From positions 1 to 13,049 of the forward strand of contig JASLDK010000017.1 in the NCBI GenBank assembly GCA_030145945.1: 13,049 nt of DNA, in the 5' to 3' direction. Under the pieces are notes generated by a model. That model was not told the DNA's origin. It searched no databases and saw only the letters and a program-made list of their open reading frames with translations. Shown in pieces: positions 1 to 7,211 of this stretch (positions are counted from its first letter, which is position 1; every line of letters starts with the position of its first letter). A program made the translations under genes and the position numbers. The DNA comes from Nocardioides sp. (GTDB lineage Bacteria; Actinomycetota; Actinomycetes; Propionibacteriales; Nocardioidaceae).

Positions 1-990
1 AAGTTCACCGCGTTCGCGATCCTCAGCGGACTGATGCTGCTCCTGCTGGTCAACACGATGCAGAACGGCGTGTCCGGCGGAACGCACGACTTCAAGGCCG
101 ATTTCGCCGATGTCAGCGGGCTGCGGGTCGGTGACGACGTCAAGGCGGCCGGCGTGCGCGTCGGTCAGGTCAAGGGCATCAAGGCGACCACTGAAGGCGC
201 CCAGATCGAGCTGGAACTGGTCAAGGACCAGCCGATCCTCGACACGACCAAGCTCATCATGCGCTACCAGAACCTCCTCGGACAGCGCTACATCTCCCTT
301 TTGCAGGGAGCCGATCGCGGGGCGAGACTCAAGGACGGCGCGACCGTTCCGATGGCCCAGACCGACCCGGGCTTCGACCTGACCGGCCTGCTCAACGGGT
401 TCCGGCCGCTGTTCAAGGTGCTCCAGCCCGGAGACGTCAACACCTTGGCGAGGTCGTTGATCAAGGTGCTGCAGGGCGAGGGCGGGACGGTCGAGCAGCT
501 GCTCGCCCAGACCGGTCAGCTCAGCAACTTCCTCGCTGACCGGGACACCGTGATCGGTGAGGTGATGACCAACCTCAAACCTGTCCTGGACAACATCGCC
601 GGCCAGGGTGACCAGGTCTCGCAGACCGTCGTCGAGTTGCGGAAGCTGATGACGGGTCTGGCCGCCGACCGCAAGTCGATCGGCGCGTCCATCGACGGCG
701 TCAGCCAGCTCGTGGGATCGACCAGTTCGCTGTTGAAGGAGGTCAAGGTGCCCTTGACGAAGTCGACCGACCGCCTGGTCACCGTCGCCGACATGTTCGC
801 GAAGTCACGTGGCGAGCTGGTCCAGGCGATCCCCGCCTTCACCGGGATCTTCGAGGGACTCGGCCGAGCGACGTCGTACGAGAACGCACTGAACGTCTAT
901 GTGTGCTCGCTCTCGGTCGCCCTCACCGAGAACAGCGCGGGGATCAACCCGGTCGGCAACAACGGTCCGTGGTCGGCGGCGTGCCGATGA
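1..990 (+). CDS. mceB: MceB-family subunit of Mce lipid transporter, 5' truncated
   Basis: The reading frame is already open at base 1 (KFTAFAILSGLMLLLL, then VNTM), so the true start lies upstream and about the first 10-20 residues are missing. The visible N-terminus is the end of a single transmembrane anchor. An MCE/MlaD domain follows (F-K-A-D-F-A-D-V-S-G-L, then G-V-R-V-G-Q-V, then R-Y-Q-N-L-L-G-Q-R-Y). The R-Y-x-N-L-x-G-x-R-Y motif is typical of the second Mce subunit, which is why I call it MceB. The rest is a long helical region, and the tail holds the only two cysteines (codons at 904 and 982). By family knowledge it is one of six subunits of an envelope-spanning lipid import tube. 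Its stop overlaps the next start (ATGA). Usual MceB length is about 340-350 residues and 329 are visible here. The family is sure; the exact letter rests on motif and gene order. Confidence 0.9.
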   Translation, partial: KFTAFAILSGLMLLLLVNTMQNGVSGGTHDFKADFADVSGLRVGDDVKAAGVRVGQVKGIKATTEGAQIELELVKDQPILDTTKLIMRYQNLLGQRYISLLQGADRGARLKDGATVPMAQTDPGFDLTGLLNGFRPLFKVLQPGDVNTLARSLIKVLQGEGGTVEQLLAQTGQLSNFLADRDTVIGEVMTNLKPVLDNIAGQGDQVSQTVVELRKLMTGLAADRKSIGASIDGVSQLVGSTSSLLKEVKVPLTKSTDRLVTVADMFAKSRGELVQAIPAFTGIFEGLGRATSYENALNVYVCSLSVALTENSAGINPVGNNGPWSAACR

Positions 991-1970
991 AGCCCATGAA
1001 TGAGCGCAACCCGTTGCGCGTCGGCATCGTCACGCTGGTCATCCTCGGTCTGGTCGGCGCAGGCGTGCTCCTGCTCAGCGTCAGCAACTTCGGGACCAAG
1101 AACTACTCGGCGCTCCTCCAGCACACCGCCGGCCTGCGCAAGGGTGAGGATGTCCAGGTCCACGGCGTGATCTCGGGCAAGGTCACCGGCATCCAGATCC
1201 AGGACGACCACGTCCTCGTGGACTTCGCCCTCGACTCCGGCATCACGCTCGGCGACCGGACCACGGCGACCGTCAAGGTGGCGACCCTGCTGGGCACGCA
1301 CTACCTCGAGGTGGATCCGACCGGCACCGGGACGCTGGCCAACGGCCAGGTCCCGCTCGAGCGAACCTCAGTTCCCTACAACCTCCAGGACGTGATCGAG
1401 AAGGGCTCCGAGGCACTCGACGAGCTCGACCCCGATCTCCTCGCCAAGGCGTTGACGTCGATGGCCGACACCCTGGGGGCCAGCCAGCAGGAGATCGGAC
1501 CGGCGCTCGAGGGCGTCGCCCGGCTCTCCGAGGTGGTCTCCAAGCGGTCCGACCAGGTCGGCGACCTGATGGCCTCGACCCGCAAGGTGACCGACCAGTT
1601 GTCGGCCAGCAGCCAGGACATCGTCGGGCTGATGGAGCAGACCAACCTGGTCGTCAGCGAGATCACGGCGCGGCGAGCAGCCATCCACAAGCTGCTGGTC
1701 GAGGTGACTGACCTCTCGCAGGCGCTGAGCGCCATCGTCAAGTCGACCAACGGCAAGTTGAAGCCGGCGTTGCAGGACGTGAAGGCGGTCCTCGACACCC
1801 TCAACAGCCAGGACAAGCAGTTGACCAACCTGCTGGAGCAGATGGCGCCTGCCGTCCGCTACGTCGCGAACGCCACCGGCAGCGGCCCCTACCTTCCGCT
1901 GTTCGTCCAGGCGCCCGCGATCCCGGCCGATGACACCACCTGCAAGCTCGCTGGGACGTGCCAGCGATGA
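987..1970 (+). CDS. mceC: MceC-family subunit of Mce lipid transporter
   Basis: 327 residues. I chose the ATG at 987 because it overlaps the mceB stop as ATGA and gives a normal leader, M-K-P-M-N-E-R-N-P-L-R, before one transmembrane helix (about residues 12-32). An in-frame ATG at 996 is an alternative; a longer frame from 903 would only extend into mceB. The MCE/MlaD domain follows (A-G-L-R-K-G-E-D-V-Q-V-H-G-V, then T-L-L-G-T-H-Y-L-E-V). After it come roughly 200 residues of helix-forming sequence rich in Q, S, L and V, the part that builds the tube in mycobacterial Mce complexes. The only cysteines are two close to the C-terminus (C-K-L-A-G-T-C). It is third in the A-F order. The substrate cannot be read from the sequence. 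Confidence 0.92.
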   Translation: MKPMNERNPLRVGIVTLVILGLVGAGVLLLSVSNFGTKNYSALLQHTAGLRKGEDVQVHGVISGKVTGIQIQDDHVLVDFALDSGITLGDRTTATVKVATLLGTHYLEVDPTGTGTLANGQVPLERTSVPYNLQDVIEKGSEALDELDPDLLAKALTSMADTLGASQQEIGPALEGVARLSEVVSKRSDQVGDLMASTRKVTDQLSASSQDIVGLMEQTNLVVSEITARRAAIHKLLVEVTDLSQALSAIVKSTNGKLKPALQDVKAVLDTLNSQDKQLTNLLEQMAPAVRYVANATGSGPYLPLFVQAPAIPADDTTCKLAGTCQR

Positions 1971-3013
1971 CCAGGGCAACGAGGAGCAGAAGCATGCTGC
2001 GCGCCGCCTGTGCCGCCGTCGCCGTCGCCGCCGTCGGACTCACGTCCGGTTGCAGCGTCGTCGGAGGCTCGGACACCCGCACGGTGAAGGCCTACTTCGC
2101 CGACTCCGCCGGTCTCTTCGTCGGCAACGACGTCGGAGTGCTCGGCGTGACGATCGGCTCGATCAAGTCCATCGAGCCCGAGGGCGACAAGGTCCTCGTC
2201 ACCATGCAGATCGACGGCGACCAGCCCGTCCCGGCTGACGCCGGCGCAGTCGTCGTCGCTCGATCCGTGGCCACGGACCGGTACGTCGAGCTCACGCCGG
2301 TCTTCCACAAGGGCGACAAGGCGATCGCGGACAATGCGACGATCCCGCTGACGAAGACCCAGACGCCGGTCGACTTCGACCAGATCCTCGAGTCGCTCAA
2401 CAAGTTCGCGACAGGCATCGGTGGCAACGCCGAGACCACCGCGGCCATCCAGAAGTTCATCGACTCCGGGACGCTTGCCCTGCAGGGTCGGGGTCCGCTG
2501 TTGAACCAGACCATCCACTCCCTGGCCAACGGCATCGACGGCATCGCCGCGCACCGTGAGGACATTGCGGCGACGCTCAAGTCGCTCGACGTACTCCTCA
2601 CCACGATCTCCTCCAACGAGGGCACCGCCCGCACCTTCATCCAGCAGGTCTCGGCCGCCTCGCAGTTGCTGGCCGACGAGCGCGGAAACTTCCAGCAGGC
2701 GTTGAACTCGCTGGACGACGCGGTGACCAAGGTCGCCAAGTTCGCTGTCGACAACCGCCAGTCGATCGTCGACAGCCTCGACGGCTCGACCAAGGTGATG
2801 AAGACGCTGCTCACCAAGCAGGACCAGTTGACGGAGATCCTGCGGGTCATGCCACTGGCGTTGCAGAACCTGCGCAACATCGACGGTGACCGGCTGCCGG
2901 TCCGGATCGATCCGCTGATCCTCGATCCGCTCGGAGGCATCCTCAAGCAGGTCTGCCAGGGCCTGCTCGGACCGCTGTGCAATTTCATCAACGGAACCCA
3001 GGTGGGAGGGTGA
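1967..3013 (+). CDS. mceD: MceD-family subunit with lipobox, Mce lipid transporter
   Basis: 348 residues from the ATG at 1967, which overlaps the mceC stop (ATGA) and gives a basic n-region (R-A-T-R-S-R). Other possible starts are GTG 1958 and ATG 1994; the latter has GAGGAG at 1981-1986 in front of it. The leader ends in L-T-S-G-C with Cys29, a probable lipidation site, whereas mycobacterial MceD usually has a plain membrane anchor. The MCE domain reads A-D-S-A-G-L-F-V-G-N-D-V and then A-T-D-R-Y-V-E-L-T-P. The segment G-R-G-P-L-L-N-Q-T-I and the helical stretch after it resemble Mce1D. Two cysteines near the end (C-Q-G-L-L-G-P-L-C) could pair. The role is as one subunit of the Mce tube. The family is firm; lipidation is a prediction. 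Confidence 0.9.
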   Translation: MTRATRSRSMLRAACAAVAVAAVGLTSGCSVVGGSDTRTVKAYFADSAGLFVGNDVGVLGVTIGSIKSIEPEGDKVLVTMQIDGDQPVPADAGAVVVARSVATDRYVELTPVFHKGDKAIADNATIPLTKTQTPVDFDQILESLNKFATGIGGNAETTAAIQKFIDSGTLALQGRGPLLNQTIHSLANGIDGIAAHREDIAATLKSLDVLLTTISSNEGTARTFIQQVSAASQLLADERGNFQQALNSLDDAVTKVAKFAVDNRQSIVDSLDGSTKVMKTLLTKQDQLTEILRVMPLALQNLRNIDGDRLPVRIDPLILDPLGGILKQVCQGLLGPLCNFINGTQVGG

Positions 3014-4242
3014 ACGCCGCGATGAGGACCACCTCGAGGTCGCGTGCGGCCGCGGTGCGCGCCGGGATGGTCGCGATGCTCGCGCTCGCGCTGGGCCTGA
3101 TGTCCGCCTGTGGCACGACGATGCGCGACCTGCCGATCCCCGGCACGGGTGTCAGCGGCGACACGATCGAGGTCAAGGCCAAGTTCGACGACGCCCTCAA
3201 CCTCGCCGTCGGCGCGCCGGTCAAGGTCAACGGCGTCGACATGGGCAAGGTCAAGTCCATCGAGGCCGACGACTTCAAGGCCATCGCCACCTTGACGGTG
3301 AAGACCGAGGCCAACGTTCGCACGGACGCCCAGGCCCGGCTGCGTTACACGACCCCGCTGGGCGAACTGTTCGTCGACGTCACGAACCCCACCAAGGGGA
3401 CGGTGCTCGCCGACCACGGTTCGCTGGCGCCCGAGAACGCGACCACGGCCCCGTCGGTCGAGGACGCCCTCGCGCAGGCCTCGCTGCTGATCAACGGCGG
3501 CGGCCTCGACCAGCTGCAGACGGTCACCGAGGAACTCAACACGGCGCTCAACGGCAACGAGGGCGACTATCGCGCCCTGCTGGACAAAGCCACCGTGTTC
3601 CTCACCCAGGCCAACTCGACCACGCAGGCCATCGACGGCGTGCTCAACTCCATGAACTCGCTGTCCAAGACGCTGAACGGTCGCAAGAAGACCATCAACC
3701 GTGCCCTGCAGGACATCCGGCCCGCGGCCCGTGTCCTGCGGAAGAAGACGCCCGAGTTCACGGCGCTGCTCGCCGAGGTCGAGAAGTTCTCCGGCGCGGC
3801 CAACGACACGGTCAACAAGACTCGAGCGCAGTTGCTCACCATGCTGTCCGAGATCGAGCCGGTGCTGGCAGAGTTCGCCGCCAACAACGGTCCGTTCCAG
3901 AACTCGCTCCGCGCGGTGATCGACGCCGCTGGCGCTGCGGACAACGTGATCGGCACCGACTACCTCAACATCGCCCTCGAGCTCCACGTCGACAACCTCA
4001 ACGTCACCGGCCTGCTGGGCGGGACGATCAACGGGGTCGTCCAGGACCTGCTCAACCTCGTCGGGCTCGGCGGCCTGGTGGGCGGTCTGTTCGGCGGCAA
4101 CAAGGCCGGGGCCAAGGGCGGCAACAAGTCCGGTCCCCTGGGTACGACGCCCGGTGCTCCGGGCTCGGGAACGGTTGCGCCGCCGGCGGATCCGTTGGGG
4201 CTCAACTCCTTGTTGACCGGGCTGTTCGGGGGGAAGCACTGA
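3010..4242 (+). CDS. mceE: MceE-family lipoprotein subunit, Mce lipid transporter
   Basis: 410 residues from a GTG that overlaps the mceD stop (GTGA), matching the overlap habit of this operon. ATG 3022 is a real alternative, since GGGAGG at 3004-3009 lies about 12 bases before it. The basic n-region and hydrophobic stretch end in L-M-S-A-C (Cys34), a lipobox. Right after the lipobox comes R-D-L-P-I-P-G-T-G, close to the L-P-M-P-G-T of the mycobacterial LprK/MceE lipoproteins, so the MceE call is strong. The MCE domain is A-L-N-L-A-V-G-A-P-V-K-V-N-G-V, then T-P-L-G-E-L-F-V-D-V. A helical region follows, then an unusual Gly/Leu-rich tail of about 75 residues (from about residue 334) with two G-L-F-G-G repeats and a Gly/Pro/Lys linker. 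Unlike its neighbours it has no C-terminal cysteine pair. Confidence 0.92.
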   Translation: MNAAMRTTSRSRAAAVRAGMVAMLALALGLMSACGTTMRDLPIPGTGVSGDTIEVKAKFDDALNLAVGAPVKVNGVDMGKVKSIEADDFKAIATLTVKTEANVRTDAQARLRYTTPLGELFVDVTNPTKGTVLADHGSLAPENATTAPSVEDALAQASLLINGGGLDQLQTVTEELNTALNGNEGDYRALLDKATVFLTQANSTTQAIDGVLNSMNSLSKTLNGRKKTINRALQDIRPAARVLRKKTPEFTALLAEVEKFSGAANDTVNKTRAQLLTMLSEIEPVLAEFAANNGPFQNSLRAVIDAAGAADNVIGTDYLNIALELHVDNLNVTGLLGGTINGVVQDLLNLVGLGGLVGGLFGGNKAGAKGGNKSGPLGTTPGAPGSGTVAPPADPLGLNSLLTGLFGGKH

Positions 4243-4243
4243 G

Positions 4244-5335
4244 ATGGTGAAGAAGATCCTGGGCAACCGCCTCTATCTGAGCCTGGCGGGCATCATCGTC
4301 GTGCTCATCGTGACCACGGCGTACATCTTCGCGGCGGTGCTGGACCAACCGCTGACCTCGAAGCCGGTCGAGGTCAAGGTCGAGCTCGCACAGACCGGCG
4401 GACTCTTCGAGGGCTCGGTCGTCACCTATCGCGGCATCAAGGTCGGCAAGGTCCGCACCATCACCCCGTCCGCCAAGGGCGTCGAGGCGACGATCGCGAT
4501 CACGACCGGGACCGAGATCCCCAAGGAGTCGATCGCCAAGGTGCGCAGCCTCTCGCCGGTCGGCGAGCAGTACCTCGACTTCCAGCCGCAGCACACCAAG
4601 GGGCCGTTCCTGAAGTCAGGCGACGTCGTCCCGGCTTCGTCGACGGACCTGCCGAAGAGCCTCAGCTCCACGGTCATCGCGGTCAACAACGTCCTGCGCC
4701 AGATCGACGACAAGAAGCTGCGGACGGTGTTGAGCGAGCTCAGCACCGGTCTGAAGGGAACCGGCGACGACCTCGGACAGATCCTCGACCAGGGCACCGC
4801 GATCCTGCAGACCCTCGACCAGGTCTGGCCTGAGACCAACCGGTTGATCGACAACTCCGGGGGCGTGCTGTCGATCGCGACCGACAACGCCGACTCGCTG
4901 CGCCAGTTGGCCGCCTCTGCCAAGCAGTTCGCCGCGTTCCTCAAGAACTACGACCCCGAGCTGCGCGACATGCTCAAGCGCGGTCCCGGCCAGATCGACC
5001 AGCTCATCAAGTTGGTCAAGGACGCCGACCAGGTGCTCCCCGGCTTCCTCACCACCGGTGTCAGCTTCACCGACATCTTCCGGTCCTACGAGCCGCACCT
5101 GAGGGCCCTGCTGCAGAACTACTCGCCGGGCCTCCAGTCGGTGTTGGCGAAGGTCAGAGACGGCGAGCTGCGGATCGCGCTGATCCCGGACATGGACCCG
5201 CGCTGTTCCTACGGCACCTCGCACCTCGACCCGAAGAAGACCGAACGTCGCCCGCTGCAGAAGGACGGGCGGTGCGCTGCCTCGTTCGCCACCCTGCAGC
5301 GCGGTGCGGCCCACGCTCCGGGTCCGGTGCGGTGA
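4244..5335 (+). CDS. mceF: MceF-family subunit of Mce lipid transporter
   Basis: 363 residues, starting at ATG 4244, one base after the mceE stop, with a G-rich stretch (4228-4235) as a possible weak ribosome site. The N-terminus M-V-K-K-I-L-G-N-R is followed by one transmembrane helix (about residues 10-29). The MCE domain has T-G-G-L-F-E-G-S-V-V-T-Y-R-G-I-K-V-G and V-R-S-L-S-P-V-G-E-Q-Y-L-D. The T-Y-R-G and V-G-E-Q-Y motifs are typical of MceF. A long helical part follows, and the tail D-P-R-C-S-Y-G-T contains one of two late cysteines (codons 5204 and 5273). As the last Mce subunit it closes the set of six. Its stop overlaps the GTG of the Mce-associated gene. It is probably anchored in the cytoplasmic membrane with the domain outside. 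Confidence 0.93.
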   Translation: MVKKILGNRLYLSLAGIIVVLIVTTAYIFAAVLDQPLTSKPVEVKVELAQTGGLFEGSVVTYRGIKVGKVRTITPSAKGVEATIAITTGTEIPKESIAKVRSLSPVGEQYLDFQPQHTKGPFLKSGDVVPASSTDLPKSLSSTVIAVNNVLRQIDDKKLRTVLSELSTGLKGTGDDLGQILDQGTAILQTLDQVWPETNRLIDNSGGVLSIATDNADSLRQLAASAKQFAAFLKNYDPELRDMLKRGPGQIDQLIKLVKDADQVLPGFLTTGVSFTDIFRSYEPHLRALLQNYSPGLQSVLAKVRDGELRIALIPDMDPRCSYGTSHLDPKKTERRPLQKDGRCAASFATLQRGAAHAPGPVR

Positions 5336-5913
5336 CGGCAACACGGTCGCGCCGGGCAACGGCAGCCCTGGTCGTCGTGCTCCTGGCGTTGGGTTGTGGC
5401 CTCACCGGATGCGGCTCGAAGACGGAGGACCGCGCGCTCAAGGACGCCCTCGCCAAGGTCGACAGGCTGACCGCCCGCCAAGACGCCGAGCAGGCCGCCC
5501 TGACGGCGGCCAAGGAGATCCTCGTCCATATCACGTCCTATTCGTGGAAGGACGGCGAGCACGACTTCGCCTGGCTCGACAAGATCGGCAACGCCCAGCT
5601 CAAGGAGCAGCTCGACCCCAACGTGAGCGGGCTGCAGAACGCGATCGTCGGCGGCAAGGTCACCGCGAAGGGACAGGTGGTGGACGCCGCCGCACGAGTC
5701 ATCGACACCGCGCAGGTCGAGGTGCTCGCGTTCGTCGACCAGGCGATCAGCGACGAGAGCAACAAGGACGTCAAGATCGAGGAACAGCGCGTCAGCATGA
5801 CCATGAAGCTGGTCAAGGGCGAGTGGCTCGTGGATCGACTCGAACTGCTCAGCGGCGCCAATGCCGACTCCGGCGCCACTGGTGGCGCGGGGGAGGGTTC
5901 GCCGGCTCCCTGA
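5332..5913 (+). CDS. Mce-associated (Mas-type) predicted lipoprotein
   Basis: 193 residues from GTG 5332, which overlaps the mceF stop as GTGA; a longer frame from 5272 would only extend into mceF. The n-region is basic (R-S-R-R), followed by a hydrophobic stretch and a clean lipobox G-L-T-G-C at Cys27. The body has a charged helix (residues ~33-60), then S-Y-S-W-K-D-G-E-H-D-F-A-W-L-D and an alternating strand-rich C-terminal half. This is the layout of Mce-associated proteins with an NTF2/SnoaL-like fold, which sit directly after mceF in many actinobacterial operons and are thought to stabilise or assist the complex. Mycobacterial Mas proteins mostly have a single membrane helix; here the leader looks like that of a lipoprotein. 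Assignment rests on position, size and the S-Y-x-W-x-D region, not on a database match. Confidence 0.78.
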   Translation: MTATRSRRATAALVVVLLALGCGLTGCGSKTEDRALKDALAKVDRLTARQDAEQAALTAAKEILVHITSYSWKDGEHDFAWLDKIGNAQLKEQLDPNVSGLQNAIVGGKVTAKGQVVDAAARVIDTAQVEVLAFVDQAISDESNKDVKIEEQRVSMTMKLVKGEWLVDRLELLSGANADSGATGGAGEGSPAP

Positions 5914-5925
5914 CGGCGTACCCAT

Positions 5926-5931
5926 TAGATT
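5926..5931 (+). promoter_or_regulatory. Candidate -10 element (TAGATT) for the PLD gene
   Basis: TAGATT fits the actinobacterial -10 pattern TANNNT. It lies in the 25-base gap after the Mce-associated gene, with 7 bases between it and a GTG at 5939. That spacing would place the transcript start on or next to the start codon, giving a leaderless mRNA. No convincing -35 is seen at the usual distance. Inferred from spacing only. Confidence 0.45.
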
Positions 5932-5938
5932 GACGCGC

Positions 5939-7201
5939 GTGGCGCACGACGACGTGGACCGGATGGCCGGCCTGAGGACCGCCCTGAGGCGGATCCTGCT
6001 GACCCTCGTGGGCGTGCCGTTCGTCGTGGCCATCGCCATGTCGCTCGTGGACTCCTACCGTCGGCGGGGCAAGCGCCCCAAGCCGTTCCCGACGACCGCG
6101 CCGGCGACCGTCGGTGTGGGCGACGGTGACGTCACGACCTACACCTATGGTCGGGACCTGTACGACGACATGCTGGCCGCCATCGACGGCGCCCGGAAGC
6201 AGATCCTCTTCGAGACCTACATCTGGAAGGGCGACGAGACCGGTGAACGCTTCAAGCGCGCGCTGATCGCCGCCGCGGAGCGCGGAGTCGACGTCCACTG
6301 CATCTACGACGGCTTCGCCAACCTCGTCGTCTCACCGGCCTTCCAGCGATTCCCAGCGAGCGTCAAGGTGTTGCGCTACCCGGTCTACACGGCTGGATGG
6401 CGGTTCTTCGACCTGCGCCGCTACGGCCGTGACCACCGCAAGATCCTGGTCGTCGACGACAACGTGGGCTTCGTCGGCGGCTACAACATCGGCTCGGCCT
6501 ATGAGTCGGAATGGCGCGACACGCACGTCCGGATCAGCGGCCCCGCTGTGTGGGACCTCAAGCGCGCCTTCGCGGACTTCTGGAACCTCAACCGTCGTCG
6601 CCTCCTGCGCGGCTCCGAGCGCCCGTTGCTGTTGGAGACCGCATCGACGTGGGAGCCGCGAGTGCGCGTCCAGCGCAATGTGCCCCGACTGTGGATGTTC
6701 CCGATCCGGTCGATGTACATCGAGGCGATCAACCGGGCCAGCCGCAACATCTGGATGACCCAGGCCTACTTCCTGCCCGACGAGGACTTCATCGATGCGG
6801 TGAAGGCGGCGGCACGCCGTGGTGTCGACGTACGCCTGTTGTTGCCGTTGAAGTCCAACCACATCGTGGCGGACTGGATCTCACGCGGCCACTTCACCCA
6901 GTTGCTGGACGCGGGCGTGCGGATCCTGCGCTACCGCGATGCGATGGTGCACGCGAAGACCGCGACCGTCGACGGCACCTGGTCGACTGTCGGGACCGCG
7001 AACATCGATCGGCTCTCCCTGAGCGGGAACTTCGAGATCAACATCGAGATCATCGACGAGGGATTCGCCCGCCAGCTGGAGGAGATCTTCGAGGTCGACC
7101 AGGGCAACTGCCTGGAGTTGACCAGCGGGGAGTGGGAAGCCCGCGACATGCACCGCAAGTTCACCGAGGCCGTCCTCGCTCCGCTCCGCCCCCTGCTCTG
7201 A
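5939..7201 (+). CDS. Phospholipase D / cardiolipin synthase-like membrane protein
   Basis: 420 residues from GTG 5939, chosen because a -10-like TAGATT sits 7 bases upstream. GTG 5954 and ATG 5963 remain possible, and the frame is open back to 5861. One transmembrane helix (about residues 19-37) is followed by R-R-R-G-K-R. Two full HKD motifs are present: H166-R-K168 with D173, then G-G-Y-N-I-G; and H338-A-K340 with D345, then G-T-A-N-I-D. Two HKD motifs in one chain define the phospholipase D superfamily, and F-E-T-Y-I-W is typical of bacterial cardiolipin synthases. It would hydrolyse or transfer phosphatidyl groups at the membrane. Classic ClsA has two N-terminal helices, so the exact reaction is open. 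Its place behind an mce operon suggests a link to lipid remodelling, but that is inference. Confidence 0.87.
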   Translation: MAHDDVDRMAGLRTALRRILLTLVGVPFVVAIAMSLVDSYRRRGKRPKPFPTTAPATVGVGDGDVTTYTYGRDLYDDMLAAIDGARKQILFETYIWKGDETGERFKRALIAAAERGVDVHCIYDGFANLVVSPAFQRFPASVKVLRYPVYTAGWRFFDLRRYGRDHRKILVVDDNVGFVGGYNIGSAYESEWRDTHVRISGPAVWDLKRAFADFWNLNRRRLLRGSERPLLLETASTWEPRVRVQRNVPRLWMFPIRSMYIEAINRASRNIWMTQAYFLPDEDFIDAVKAAARRGVDVRLLLPLKSNHIVADWISRGHFTQLLDAGVRILRYRDAMVHAKTATVDGTWSTVGTANIDRLSLSGNFEINIEIIDEGFARQLEEIFEVDQGNCLELTSGEWEARDMHRKFTEAVLAPLRPLL

Positions 7202-7207
7202 GGAGAA
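7201..7207 (+). promoter_or_regulatory. Strong ribosome binding site of the SDR gene
   Basis: AGGAGAA begins at the last base of the PLD stop codon. Its AGGAG core ends 6 bases before ATG 7212. It fixes the SDR start and shows the two genes are on one message. Confidence 0.75.
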
Positions 7208-7211
7208 GTTC

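Noticed and set aside
2092..4266. Very long open frame (724 codons) on the minus strand, antisense to mceD and mceE
   Set aside because: The opposite strand encodes two clear Mce proteins. The antisense product is Arg/Gly/Val/Asp-rich with no recognisable domain, as expected from GC-rich codon shadowing.
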